Numbered from the stretch's first letter, positions 33,004 to 44,719 are shown. The stretch is 64,000 nucleotides of DNA from Reticulitermes speratus (GCA_021186555.1 JAJKFL010000013.1:34562743-34626742); one strand, 5' to 3'. Translations and numbers: made by a program. Notes: a model not told the origin generated them from the sequence alone.

Positions 33004-33282
33004 GATCAAAAACAACTGAAAAATGTGGAATATTTCTATTATTTCGGTAGCCTGATAACAAATGATGCAAGACGTGAACGTGAAATTAAGTCCAGGATTC
33101 AACAAGAAGACTGTTCACCAGATAATTTTACTTAAATTTAAGGAAGAAGCCGGTGAAATGCTACATTTGGAGCATTGCTTTGTATGGTGCTGAAACTTGG
33201 ACACTTCAATAATAGACCTTATGGAAACAAGAAGGTGCTGGAAATTGAAAGAGGAAGAACCTGTCGTATGGCAGACTGTATT
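33004..33282 (+). pseudogene. LINE copy 3, decayed with internal deletions
   Basis: Same family as the 6.7-kb copy. TAGATCAAAAACAACTGAAA aligns with its IDQKQLEN region, followed by YFSYLGS- and ND-ARC-like codons, a deletion, then GGTGCTGAAACTTGGACACT (GAETWTL). A second deletion jumps to TGGAAATTGAAAGAGGAAG near the end. Confidence 0.8.
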
Positions 33283-33435
33283 ATTATTGTTATTATTATT
33301 TGATCATTATTAATATTGTTATGTGTCCCTCTTTTGATGGAATTCATCCCGTTCTACTTACGAGTATAATAAATCAATGGTAATTGGTATTTTCCGTCAA
33401 AGAGAACAATTTATTGTATTCAACAATACTCAGCA

Positions 33436-33474
33436 ATGCTACATGTTTCGGTCTATACGACCATCTTCAGGCAT
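33436..33474 (-). ncRNA. Hammerhead-ribozyme-like motif H7, full consensus
   Basis: Minus strand: stem I AUGC, core CUGAAGA, U, stem II GGUC/GACC with GUAUA loop, GAAA, palindromic CAUG, UA, stem I partner GCAU. Every conserved core base is present and all stems pair. Predicted cut after the UA. Confidence 0.78.
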
Positions 33475-33810
33475 AAATGTTCATGTAAAAAAAAAAAAAC
33501 AGAAATGCACGTAAAATTCGTTGGAATTGGCGAGATCTCGTAAATTGTATAATTATCGTAACATTGGAGTGTTAGGTATTTTATTTTGTGTGTCTTTTTG
33601 GTATTAAAACCATGCTGCATTTTTTCATGTTAAAACGTTTGCTCAAATTGTTTGTAACCATAAACAATGTAGCATGGTTTTAATAACAAAGAAGTACACA
33701 AAATAAAATACCTAACACTCCAATGTTACAATAATTGTAAAATTTACGAGATATCCCAAATTCCAACAAATTTTAAGGCGTCTCACTTGTTATTTAAATC
33801 TTATACATTT

Positions 33811-33849
33811 ATGCCTGAAGATTGTCGTATAGACCGAAACATGTAGCAT
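33811..33849 (+). ncRNA. Hammerhead-like motif H8, intact cores
   Basis: Partner of H7 in the other arm: AUGC, CUGAAGA, stem II with the outer pair lost (UGUC/GACC), GAAA, CAUG, UA, GCAU. Confidence 0.7.
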
Positions 33850-34129
33850 TGGTGACCATTGCTGAATACAATAAATCGTTCTCTTTGACGCTAAGTACAA
33901 ATTAATATTGATGATGTGTCCCATTGTAATTTTTATATAAAATCGGATGTTCATACAACATACATGGGCACCATGTTTTGACGATGGAGGTGAGCGGTCT
34001 GCTGCCCACAGTACCGTTTGTGAAGGTGACTGAGTGGGTCCCACAGTGGGTCCTGGACGCTGTGTAGATGAGAAAATTCCTTCAGAATTCCGGTCGTTGG
34101 TATTTGACACTGCATCGCTTGCTTAGTGG

Positions 34130-34172
34130 TTCCCTGTAATTCGAAGGATCGTAGTGCCTTCATCTTCAAGGG
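34130..34172 (-). ncRNA. Hammerhead-like relic of the LKMKALRSFE type
   Basis: Minus strand: UUGAAGA, stem II GAAGG/CCUUC, then GAAUUAC. The first base of one core and one A of the other are lost. The same sequence translates to LKMKALRSFE. Similar relics lie at 40647-40680 and 41605-41640. Confidence 0.4.
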
Positions 34173-34204
34173 TAATTGGTCCTCGTGGGTCATGGAGTGC
34201 ACAT

Positions 34205-34320
34205 TTACACCTTTTTCAAAACCTCAAAACTCTCAGAGAAAAATAGTGGGTCCAGTCGTATGTCGCACCCAGATTCGTTGGGTGTGGAGCCCATAGCCGA
34301 CTGAGTTATCCCGGCTCGTA
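34205..34320 (-). mobile_element. SINE-B 5' fragment
   Basis: In reverse: GAGCCGGGATAACTCAGTCG (head), then CTATGGGCTCCACACC. The B box is decayed. Confidence 0.55.
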
Positions 34321-34329
34321 CTTAGCATT

Positions 34330-35290
34330 TTTATTGTAGTGAAATAGAGCAGTTTACAATGGGCTGGACATGTAGGTCGTGTGGAAAGAACGACTTTTGA
34401 TACCCAGCAGTTGGCATGATACTTTTAAGATGTATCAGACAATTTCACGTTGGTTTGACACCTTCGTACAGGGTCTCGGACACCCCCCGTGGTCACTGTT
34501 GGACAGGCCTGCTGACGTAATTAGCTAATTACCTGGTGGGCGTAGGAGATAGGAAAGTGCTAGTGCTGGTCTGTTTACCTCCCGGGTATAGCGTCTGTTT
34601 AGCGCCTTCCTTCAAGGAAACTGATCTGTGTTATTCTTGGCAAAGAACTGCCGACCAGGAGTCCGGTATTAGAACGCGGAAATTGAACACCGCTTGATTT
34701 GGAGAGGGTCTGTCAAAAATATATCACTGTTTACGTAATAACCCTTGTAATATTATATCACAACTTCCGTTCTGGTTTTCCTAGCATTACCTACCTTCCT
34801 GTCTACGCGCTAATCAAGCAGCCTATTATGACGTAGCTGAGTAACTAAATGACTTACGAACTATTCTCTTGCCTAACGTACTAATAACATAATCAAGCAA
34901 GCAATTATGGAGTTAGTTAAAGCGCTATTTAAATCTTAATTTACTGACTTAATGTAAAATGTCTTTAGGTAGGTCTAAAAATTGGCGATGAAGGTGTGTT
35001 ACTGACGTGACAACATGTAACGGACTCTTCCGTAGTTTTGGTTATGGTTACAAAACGTTTCGGAAGCTAGCTCGCCTTCCTTCCTCAGATAAAAATTACG
35101 AAAACTATTCCGTTAGTCTTTTGGGTTGTGATTAACTGAATCCAGTAGACCGAACGGAGTAGGCTTGATATTTGTTTTTATTTTTACTTGATAGCGGAAG
35201 CAGAGAGGGCTTCCGAAATTTTGTCACTAATAAAAACACTGTTCAAAAGTTCAGTATACGAACTGTCACCTAAACTGTGGGAGTGAGTCG
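34330..35290. other. Mostly unassigned
   Basis: Reverse-strand CUGAGGA, stem GGAAG/CUUCC, GAAACG at 35056-35088 is another hammerhead-like relic without a paired stem I. Confidence 0.35.
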
Positions 35291-35299
35291 TAAGGCCAT

Positions 35300-35545
35300 A
35301 GTATGTTGGCTGCTGACTGGACGTCGAAAGAATTGTTCGATTCCCGGCAGGAGCAAGAGAGCCACATGAGACCGGCTCTGGAGTCCACGCAGCCTCCTAT
35401 TCAGTCGATACCGTTGGCTTCTTCCTTGTGGGTAAAGCGGCATGGGCATGAAGCTGACCATTCACGCCAATCCTGTGCCGAGGTTAAGAGTGATTACGGG
35501 TAGATCTCCATGGCGTACACACGGACATCTTGACCTTTACCTTTA
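35300..35545 (+). mobile_element. SINE-B copy
   Basis: B-box-like TTGTTCGATTCCCGG, body GAGACCGGCTCTGGAG and GCAGCCTCCTATTCAG, GGGTAAAGCGGCATGGGC, end TCTTGACCTTTACCTTTAG, which shows the family's TTTACC-type tail. Confidence 0.75.
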
Positions 35546-35691
35546 GAATTATAAGGCCGTGACTTGGTCGCCCGACCACCGTTGCGATTAGTCTACTTGA
35601 TACGCCAAATATTAACCGAGGTTTTCGTTGTGTTGGGAAAAGATGTAAATTAGGTCCGAAGGACAGTTTTAATACATTAACCACAACTATC

Positions 35692-35760
35692 TCTAGTAGT
35701 AGTAACAGTAGTAGTAATAGTAAGTAGTAGTAGTAAGTTGTTGTTGTTGTTGTTGTTGTT
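35692..35760 (+). repeat. (TAG)n and (GTT)n trinucleotide tract
   Basis: Imperfect TAG repeats (35692-35735) followed by eight GTT units (35737-35760). Confidence 0.85.
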
Positions 35761-36082
35761 ATCGTCGTACATTAAATTACTCATTAGAGATAAAAGGTGG
35801 TGTTCGATTCCCAGCAGATTCAGTGAAGTATTCTCGTATGCATATTTTGATCTTCTAGGTTGACATCGTGTAGTCCGGTAGATGGCTGCTAACATCCGCT
35901 GTCTTCATATTCATGTTACCGGCCTACCAGACTGCAAAGTGTTAACTCAAAAGATCACAGTGTGGCTCTACACGGCCATGAAAACCCGACATCTTCAGGA
36001 GTCTTTCTTCTGTAGCGCGTCGCAAAGAACAGTTCAGTCTGCTCAATTCGTATGTATTTACGTATCTGGATGTTTGTAGAGT

Positions 36083-36355
36083 TGCCGGGATAGCGTAGTC
36101 GGTGCAGTGCCTAGGCTACAGGCTGGACGATCCAAGCTTCTAATCCCTCCAGCGGCAAGAAAATTTCCTCTTCTACAAATCGTCCAGACCGGCTCTGGGC
36201 CCCACCGAGCCTCGTATTCACTGAGTACCGTTTTCTTGCTGGGGATAAAGAAGCCGGTGCGTGATGCTGACCACACACTTCCATCTAGCGCCGGGGTAAG
36301 AATGAGTAGCTGTATACCTCTACTCCCCCCTACATGCCTTCATGGCGTGGACAGA
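36083..36355 (+). mobile_element. SINE-B copy
   Basis: Head GCCGGGATAGCGTAGTCGG, decayed B box, body CGTCCAGACCGGCTCTGGGC, GGGATAAAGAAGCCGGTG, end CATGCCTTCATGGCGTGGAC. Confidence 0.8.
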
Positions 36356-36719
36356 AAAAATTTTACCTATTGCGTTGTTATCTAGTGCGTTTAACTACAC
36401 TCGCTATTAGTTCAGACTGTGGAACATCGACAGGTTACGAAGAATGAATTGGGAAGGATGTGAAAGGAAGTAATCGTGGTTTAATGTACTGTACTAACCC
36501 AGAATTTACCTAGGACTGGGGAAAATAAGGAAAAATCTCAGGAGACGTGGTCATCGGACCAAGATTTGAACCCAGAATCTTCAGAATACGAAGCGTCACT
36601 GTCACCCACTTATCGGCTACGTTCGGTAAGTTCCTGTTGGTCAGTAAATTCTGTATACTCTTTTTCTGGGGTTGAAACGGTCGGAGCTTGAATCTGGCCA
36701 TTCTTCTGCATCTACCTTT

Positions 36720-38030
36720 GATATGTGGAACTCTACAGTCATTCTTCCTGTAAAATTTCATGCTGCGGTGCTTAGGCATTGGGGTAGCTTTGCATTTATG
36801 TTTGAAACAAGGAAAGAGACTGGCAGGATGATTTGTGTGAGACTGTTTCTGGATCCGCCTGTTGGATCTTACATGAAGCTCTTCGTGTCTGCTATAGCAG
36901 TCATATAAAGTCAGTAGTTTGTAAGTGCTCACTGCGTGGCAAAAGAATAAGCCTTGCAGCAATAAAACTACAAAGAGCTGCAGTGTTGAATTAAGGCTAC
37001 ATCAAAGATTGGACACTTCTTTAGCTTTGTTGCTGTTATACTGCCGTAAGAATGTCGCACTTCTACTGCAGAACACCATGGCGAAGAACTGTTATAGTTG
37101 AGTTACATCACAAACATCGTCATTATGATTGTACGTATTATTATTTAACGTCCATTATGCTACACCGTCAATCAAGCAAGTTCAGAAAACAGATATTCTG
37201 AGACCAGAATTTGCATCGCTAAAAATTGGTGTATAATGCAGAACTCCGGCCTGAATTGTCTACCACATGACGATGTGTTTGCTTATAACTGGGGCAGCAT
37301 GTAGCCATCGTGCTTCGGCGGAACCGTCCTGTGTCCTGTCAGTTGGCAAAATTAACATATATTAGGGGGAAATATGTTTTGAGGATAGGAGGTGGATTGA
37401 ACTGGTTCAGGATCGTGTTCGGTGGCTTTAGTATTAGCGGTTCTTCTGTTCTTCGGGTTCTGATGCTGGAGAGTTAGTTAATTAGTAAGTTGAATCTGAA
37501 GAAAATAATTTATAAGTATTGGAGTTGGCGTAGGATTGCATGTAAGGGCGGGTGTTGGTATTAGCGGTGTTGAACCTTTCGAGAATTAAGTGTAACTGGA
37601 CTTATGGGAGTGGTAATGGGGATTGATAATGACGATATGGTGATGATTATGATGGTGATGATAATGTAGTAAAAAGACGGATGATATAATAGAGAACTTC
37701 ATATTTCGTAGAATTCATCAAGTATTATAAGGTGACCATATGTAGAAGTATTATGAAATTGGTAAGGCTTACAGCGCGCATGCGAGGTACGTGCAGTGCC
37801 TACAAAATTTTAGGTGGGTAGCCCATGGTGAAAGTCACTTGTCAGAGTTAGAAGTAGCTGTGAGGGGACCATTAAATGTATCTGTAAGAATTTACTTCAC
37901 CTTGCATAGGGCAGTTTATAGTCGTAAGCTGCTCTGGAAACGGCAATGAATTTTCGGATACCGTAAAAAAGAATTAATTATTAACTCTTCAAAAAACATA
38001 TTCTCAATTGAGTTGTTGCTGCTATTACTG
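36720..38030. other. No recognisable feature
   Basis: Contains an imperfect GATGAT-rich patch around 37620-37670. No gene or element was supported. Confidence 0.4.
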
Positions 38031-38037
38031 CTCTCCT

Positions 38038-38039
38038 CA

Positions 38040-38074
<35 letters not shown>

Positions 38075-38092
38075 TACACTACTACTACTAGC
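38038..38092 (+). repeat. (ACT)n microsatellite, left flank of SINE-A
   Basis: ACT repeats with one TATAC interruption, directly before a SINE-A. Confidence 0.9.
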
Positions 38093-38329
38093 CGATCCCA
38101 GTGGCCGCGCGGTTCTTCTCGCTTGCTAGAATTGAGGGTTTGAATCCCGCCGAGGGCATGGATATCTGTCTCTTTTGACTGTTGTTTGTTGTCAGGTAGA
38201 GGTCCCTGCGACGGTCTGATCACTCGTCCAGAGGAGTCCAAGCGAGTGTAGTGTGTCTGAGTGTGATCGCGAAGCCTCGACAATGAGGAGGCATAGGCCC
38301 ACTGGGGCTGTTGAGCCATTGGAAAAGAA

Positions 38330-38330
<1 letters not shown>
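38093..38330 (+). mobile_element. SINE-A inside an ACT repeat
   Basis: CCCAGTGGCCGCGCGGTTC (A-box region), B box GGTTTGAATCCCGCCG, GTTGTTTGTTGTCAGGTAG, GGTCTGATCACTCGTCCAG, ending TCGACAATGAGGAGGC and GAAAAGAAC. It is bordered on both sides by ACT repeats, so the tail repeat and target site cannot be separated. Confidence 0.85.
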
Positions 38331-38381
<51 letters not shown>

Positions 38382-38382
38382 G
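38331..38382 (+). repeat. (ACT)17 microsatellite, right flank of SINE-A
   Basis: Pure ACT units followed by a short GCT run. Confidence 0.92.
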
Positions 38383-38389
38383 TCGCTGC

Positions 38390-39530
38390 TGCTGTTATAT
38401 TTTGTAATGTAAACTATTGGATTAAAACACGCAGAGTTACTTCTGAATTTAATAACCATGTTATATTTTCCGTCATTAAACGGCTCGTGCAACTTTATTT
38501 ATTTTAATTGGACCCGTCTTTTTTTTCATAACGAAATCAATTGAGAAGGGACTGTGGAATGTGTGACTGACTGGAAAGTTAGCTTCAGGTAAAATATCTC
38601 CGTAGAATGGGACAAGAGAAGGTGAAAAAAGTTGATATAGAAGAGTGACGTTCACGTAGAAACATCTTCATTTTTTAACACAGCATTTCCCTTGCCTGCA
38701 CTATAATAGCGCTCGAAGCGGATTAGACGGGAACGAAGCACATTTTTCGTACAGCGAACGTTCGGAAACCAGCTTCAAGGCTTGTAAAATTAATTGAGTA
38801 ATAATCTGAAGGCAGCGCAAGGCACAGTAGCAGTCATCTTGATAGTCAAGTGTATTACTTCAGTACTGGCATGCAGGCGGAGATGACAGACTCGGGTTGG
38901 TTGTGCACTGAGTTTAGAGCTGTCGAGACTCCGAGCTAGGAAATATGTTTTATATAGAAGGAAGGAGATGTTCTGGGGGTTGAGATTAAATACAGCTGAG
39001 ACGGCAAGACGTGCTTGCCTGCAGGTTGTAAGCGTCGATATTTTTATTGTGGTTCTTCTCAGATGCTCCTAAATCCATAATACGATGTAGATGTTATTGA
39101 AAACATACGCTTCAAATGCTGCTTATTTATTGAATTTGAATGTTCATAATGTGTTCGCAAAGGCTCAGCTTTTATCCCTACCTTGGGCGAGTTTAATTAA
39201 TTTCACACTTTCGTACCTGTTTTATCTGGATCCATATGAATATTATCCTGTCGTGTATATCAAGATTTCCATATTGGTCTTATGTTTTGAGGTTTGCTGA
39301 CCAAAAGTGTGTGAAGACTATTTAACCTCGCGTTCTACGTGTCATGCCCTCGTTTTCCATTAGGTAACGCGCTGATGACACATTGATAGACCGACGTTTC
39401 TTAAAACGGAATTTGTGTAATGTGGGGGGCGGTGAAACTCTGTATTGTATGGTGACTCCGGGCTACAAGATCGGGGTTTGGTTCTGGGCTGCTGACGGTA
39501 GTTCTAGCCACGACTGTTTGCATACAGGTA
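38390..39530. other. No recognisable feature
   Basis: No supported element or gene. Confidence 0.4.
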
Positions 39531-39540
39531 GCCACTATAT

Positions 39541-40200
39541 CATGGGTGTCTAACCTGCGACCCGCCTGGTTGTATTATGCTGCCCGCGGCCACATTTGTA
39601 AATAAAGTATCATTGATCCTTTAGTCTGTCTTACGACAGGTCCATAGCGTCTTCCAAAGCGAGTTCTCCACAGATTACGATCTAGTGCTTCGTCATTCAA
39701 TTTCCAGTATCCTCTCTTTTCCTTAAGGTCATCCAGTAGCTGCTTACGCCCTCTTCCTCGTCTTCCCGTCACTTCCATTCTTCCCTCTATCTTTCCTTCA
39801 ATAACGTGTTTTAGAAGAAGGCAGTATCTATGCAAGATGTGACCTATCCAATTAGACTTCCTTGTATTTATTGTATGTAGATATTTCTCTCTCTCCTTGA
39901 CTTTGTGTAATACTTCATTTCTCACACGATCTGTCCAACTGATCTCCATCCTTCTCCAGCACCACTTTTCAAAACTTTCTAGGTATTTCTGATCTACTTT
40001 CCGAGTGTCCAAGTTTCAGCACCATACGAAGCTGTGCTCCAAATGCAGCACTCTACTAGTAAATTGGGTGTATACTGTAAAAATTACACAATAATTTAGG
40101 CCGTTAGGTATAACACAATGTTATTATTCCACTTGCGGCCCGCGAATCAGCCCACAATAACGGGTGTGGCCGTTTGTCATGAAAAGGTTGGTTGCCCATG
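39541..40200. mobile_element. hAT-like element split by a LINE
   Basis: Left end CATGGGTGTCTAACCTG and reversed right end CATGGGCAACCAACCTT are degenerate hAT termini. An 8-bp duplication CACTATAT / CTCTATAT (7 of 8) lies at 39533-39540 and 40201-40208. The hAT parts (39541-39596, 40056-40200) contain GCCCGCGGCCAC and GCGGCCCGCGAATC. A reverse-oriented LINE occupies the middle. Confidence 0.75.
39603..40055 (-). pseudogene. LINE copy 4, nested in hAT
   Basis: Same family as at 6.7 kb but without its extra segment. The minus strand reads KVDQKYLESFEKWCWRRMEI, RVRNEVLHKVKEREKYL, SNWIGHILHRYCLL, GRRGRGRKQLLDDLKEKRGY and WRTRFGRRYGPVVRQTKG. It is the longest uninterrupted frame of the family here (145 codons, 39575-40012), although M-E-K and E-E losses show indels. 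It is 5' truncated before the LYGAE motif. Confidence 0.85.
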
Positions 40201-40209
40201 CTCTATATA

Positions 40210-41600
40210 GTCATTGCGTGGTACTCTTTGTAAGGATAAAGCGATCGGAGCGTGAAGCTGCATCTAATACGGAGATCAAACTTGTATGAGGTGGCAGTTA
40301 TAAGTAGGCATGGATTAGGGACGGTTGTGGTCTGTTTCAAACTTATCGAACCTTGCCTGAAGAAACCGAAATTACGAAACACGTGTCATAATAGTTTACA
40401 CCCGGACTTAGTTTCGAACCCTGTAAGTACAGAATTCCATTACAGAGTTATAAGAAATGCTTGGGTATGAACGCATTTAAAATTGTTTGAGGTACGTATG
40501 CTATATTGCAAGAATATTTTTTCTGAAACCACGATGTTTCGGTAACTGATTCTTTTTCGATACCTGAAGTTTTCACAGTGGCGTTGCTGAAATTCAAGTC
40601 TGTCGGCACGGGGCGCTCTGTCCTTGGCGTGTATTTCCCCAGTGTTCCGAAAGGGCCGTAGTGCGTTCATCTTCAGAGTCAAGCATTCCAGCCCAGTCTT
40701 GATTCTGTATTCTTCAGTTCAGCTTTCTCAGGATAAAATGACAAATTCTGCTTTTTTGGGATCCCCGGCGGAGATAGTCCAGTTTGATTCGTGGTTTGAG
40801 ACTAGCTCTGCCAGGGGTCAAATGGAGTAGGATTGTCATACTTCATCCCTAGAAATACTAAGGAGCAGTTTCCCACAAATTTTCCAAAAATCTAGGAACT
40901 GCCTCATAATTCTAGGCACCAGAAGGCTGATATGAAGCAAGTTCCACACAGTGGGCCCACAAATATTAGGCGTCTCCGTACAAAATTTTGCCGCCCGTGC
41001 GAACCGGCGCTTGGGATTTGTGCAATCTTGCTCGAAATTGGTAGTATGTTTCCGCGTGGTCATATATTAAAGGAAAAACTTCTGAAAATAAAAATGTCTT
41101 ACGGAAACGTTAAATAATGTTAGATATTACTGCAGTTCGGCGATCTCACAACTTTTATTCCCACTTAGTGCCTCAAGATATATAACTGTATGGAATTTTT
41201 TTTATTGCAATCTGACGTTATGTTATATCATTTTAAATCGAGAGCATACTCAGCCACTCCACACGCTGCCAAGACGACATGAATTCAAGTTTATGTTGAA
41301 GAAGACTAACGACTGGTCTTCCTGTCTTCGGCAGTGAAGATCATTAAGAACAGAACACGTCAGCAGAGGCGCCGACAGCAAGAGCGTCGTCTCTTGTTTT
41401 TTGTTGCAAGCAGACGTCATATCTTATCCTCTGATCTAGAAAACTTCGCCACAAAGTTTCGCCCGATTTATCACTGAATATACTGTAACAAGTGTTCCAA
41501 GTGTGGAGGAGTTGCTTTCGGACTCCACACAAAGTAGCACCATGTCGAGGATTCTGGCCTCGTGGGATGTTTCGCTTTATAGCGGGTGTTTTAACACACC
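40210..41600. other. Mostly unassigned
   Basis: Holds a hammerhead-like relic (40647-40680 reverse: CUGAAGA then UUUCGGAAC) and a CCUGAAGAAAC / GAAACACGUG pair at 40349-40385. No gene was recognised. Confidence 0.35.
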
Positions 41601-41699
41601 CGTATGTTTCGAAGGAAAGTAGCGCCTTCGTTTTTAAAGTTTGGTAAGTCCTAGATGAATGACCAACTGAACGTTGAAGATGAAGACGCTGCATTGCTA

Positions 41700-42325
41700 T
41701 TGAACATCGGGGTACATTAAATTACCCACTTCACAGTGTAATATCCCAGAAGACCAGAACCCCTCAACACAAGCGCCGTTGGAACACCAAACCTCGTCAG
41801 TTGACAGAGTTCTGTACTTGGATAAAATGGTAATACAAGTATACATGGTGCTTGTTAGATGCATTGGAAATTAAGGAAAGCTGAAGCACCAAGGAAAACA
41901 ATAAAAAATAGAAATTGCATTTATTAAAAGAGTAGGAAGATTTTGCACTGCTTGGGATGTTGTGCGGATGTTTCCTTTCAGGTTTAGAATTTTGAAACCC
42001 CTGTTGTTTCTGCTGTTGTTGTTATTGAAGTAACATTAGAACTTTTATTCGAACCAGTAACCTAACGGGATTATATTTCGTCATCTCGGCGATGATCCCA
42101 TCGCTGTGTCGGAAATTTGTGGCTTGTGTTGAAGCCGAGGCCACAGGTAAACGGGACATTATAAATCGCTTTGACTGCCATGTGGTAGATGACCAATACT
42201 TACTTTACGTTACTGTGAGAGAACAGAAATGAAAGTGCTGAATTTGTATGGGTGGCGGCGAGGCCAGTAACGTACCATGACAGGAATAAAAGTTGAAATT
42301 CACTCATTTGAGAACAACCACATTA
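41700..42325. other. No recognisable feature
   Basis: TAATATCCCAGAAGACCAGA at 41740 is an end-like fragment of the small element seen at 13576. Nothing else. Confidence 0.35.
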
Positions 42326-42330
42326 GTAGA

Positions 42331-42440
42331 GATCTGCGCCCTTCTAGGATATTACGCGGCGTCGTGTGGTAATTGTGTACCGTCGTTTCGGGACAACGTA
42401 TTGGTCCCATCTTCATGGGTCAAGAGTCCGAGTAGAAAAG
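42331..42440 (+). mobile_element. One-ended copy of the small hammerhead-like element
   Basis: GAGATCTGCGCCCTTCTAGG then ATATTACGCGGCG matches the left end at 13576. Its interior, read in reverse, gives AUGAAGA, stem II GGGAC/GUCCC, GAAACGACGGUAC. The opposite inverted end is missing. Confidence 0.55.
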
Positions 42441-42444
42441 AAGG

Positions 42445-43855
42445 AAAGCCAGCAACCTATAATGTAGTCTGGAAAGTACGTGTGGGGTAGCAATCAGTAG
42501 GCGTGATGACAGCCAATAGGGTAGAAACAGGGGAGAGAGGGGTGGATACAGACAACGTAAAGCTGCTGGGGGTACCGAGAATGCAAACAGCTAAGACAGC
42601 TGGGAAAAACATATATGGAATACAGAAACAGTAGTAAATCTCACCACAACGTCATAAAATCCACTCCAAATGAACCTTACTTACCGGTATTAGATCTTTG
42701 CATAAAACCTGGCGAGACCCAGATGAACAGGCTACTTGCAGTGAAATAATTCGTATCGATACGAAATGCTGTAAAAGACCTGCTTGGAGCCTGGCCATAC
42801 GTCGAGTGGGAGCTAAATAGGTTCTGTCTGTGTGCAGTAGTGTATTTTGAGAGACATGCCAGTAGCGCGCACACTTTGCACCTCGACTCTCGCACGGTAC
42901 TGGAAAGCCACGGAGTTAAATTTCACACGTGGTATTATGGGAGCGTCTTCCTATTAATGTTGGTGGAGACGTGACAATTTGGGACCTCATCCCAGAGATC
43001 AGCTAAGATTCTCAGTGCTGTAAATTATGGTCTTGTTTATAGGCCCATAGTCAGGGGGTTGGAAGTGTGTGTAGTGCATCCACTACAAATGTGGCTGCAC
43101 ACATTAGGAATTTGCAAAATACCAAAGACAAACTTGCTGATCAGGAGTGAGCTTCGTGAAGACAATATCACGAATCCGATCCACGAAAAAAAAAGCACGG
43201 TTGCGATTGGCAGAGAGCGCGAGCAACGAACGATAGCTAAGTAACAGTTTCACACGGTTCACACGTAAGAATGCGATATCATTCTAGTTAGAATACAACA
43301 GCGAAAGTGTGAGTGCGTTGTTACAGTGCTATAGGGCATTCCACTTCTGGGAACCCTTTCGTCTGCAATGCTCCAGAAGCTTCCACTTCTTCAACGTATT
43401 GTGGCGTGGCGGCGACGGTTGCAGTTGGGAAAGCTGACGTCGCATGATATAACCCATGAAGCTTGCTACTGTGACGTGTTAGCTCGCTCATCCTCTGTAA
43501 CGTATGTATATACGAGTACAAGATGTTTTGTGCTGTGTTACGGAGCGCATTGCGTAATCAGAGTGCTGATTTTGTGATCCTGACAGAGGCACGTATTGCG
43601 CTTATGCATACATAATACATGTACACAGTATATGTATAACAGAGCAATATATACGTGTAAAATCGTATGTACATATACACACCCGCACTGGAAACCGCTG
43701 CATCCACTGTGTTCATGGTCTGGCTACGGGCCTGCTTGTGTATCAATACTAATTTATCTTATTATGCTTTATATTCAATGACAATGTTTTAAAGCCGCAG
43801 GTAAGTGAAGTTGATTTAAGATAACATATGCGAGTGTCAAGTATTATTGCTGATC
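42445..43855. other. No recognisable feature
   Basis: A strong isolated 5' splice-site-like CAGGTAAGT lies at 43798-43806 without a good pyrimidine tract. No gene was supported. Confidence 0.35.
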
Positions 43856-43856
43856 T

Positions 43857-43925
43857 TCGTAGTGCCAAGGTTAAAAATCTTGGAGCTCTACCTTCTATCT
43901 ACCTTACGCCTTTATGGCGTGGTGC
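43857..43925 (+). mobile_element. SINE-B 3' fragment
   Basis: GTGCCAAGGTTAAAAATC, GAGCTCTACCTTCTATC and TTTATGGCGTGGTGCTTACC match the end of SINE-B. Confidence 0.55.
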
Positions 43926-44719
43926 TTACCTTAAAAATATTGTTTGAGTTATATTACAAATAATAGCAACCCATTCTCCAGACTCATATCTCCAGCTGGA
44001 GGGTGGAAGGTTTACCTTGAACATGAAGGCACGCTCACCGAAATGTTGGTAACTTCCAAAATACACGCCTTCACATCGCGGAAGACCATAAAGCTTAATA
44101 CTTAGTGCCGTGTAAACCTCAAACCCCAAAAAATCTCTTTACCAGAACAGTCGGGTTGTCCGACAGAGATTCGAACTGGGTTCTTCGACAGTATAGCATA
44201 CATCTGTTGTGTTGCCACAACACCAGCTTGTTCAGTTGCTTCTCCATGACTCACATCGATATTCAGTTTCCAAGAACCCACTTATATCGCCAATTCTGGG
44301 TGGACAATGTTAAATCCATTGTACGTGTCCGAAGGTCGCCAATTGCGCGCGCAAAGCCATGCTGTCCCGTGCCAGTTCAGCATCCTTCCTCCGTCTGTCC
44401 CTTGCTACGGGGACTATAGCATTAAGCCATCACGTTTCCTGCTATTCATATCCTTTAAATCCACAGCCATACTCCAGATGTCGCCACTGCGTAATGATTA
44501 ATTACGCCCGTCAGTCACTCCATTTCACCGACTTTATTTTTCACACTGCATTCCCATGGGAGAAAGTAATACGTTTAATTCTTATCTAAACCTACAGTTG
44601 GTAGGGTATAGTCGGTTTTTCTACGTATAGCTAATAACCTTTATGTTCAGAAGTGTTGGTTACACTACAAGTTTTCTATTCTGTGGGGATTATAAAGATG
44701 CCTTCATATGGAGTGTAAA

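Larger units (their letters stand above)
33395..33890. mobile_element. Foldback element 2 with hammerhead motifs in both arms
   Basis: Outer ends CGTCAAAGAGAAC (left) and GTTCTCTTTGACG (right) are inverted. Arms of more than 200 bp carry matching blocks in opposite orientation (for example ATTGTATTCAACAATA against the right-arm TGCTGAATACAATAAAT, and AACATTGGAGTGTTAGG against CCTAACACTCCAATGTT). A short unpaired centre lies around 33640-33655. Each arm has a hammerhead-type motif at the same distance from its end. No coding capacity. Best inferred as a Penelope-pLTR-derived or retrozyme-like non-autonomous unit. Confidence 0.8.

Noticed and set aside
33395-33890. Foldback arms as LTRs of a retrovirus-like element
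   Set aside because: The arms are inverted and not direct, lack TG...CA ends, and have no primer-binding site or polypurine tract.
43798-43806. CAGGTAAGT as a recursive splice site or exon end
   Set aside because: A perfect 5' splice-site match but without an upstream polypyrimidine tract or a coding frame; expected by chance at this rate.
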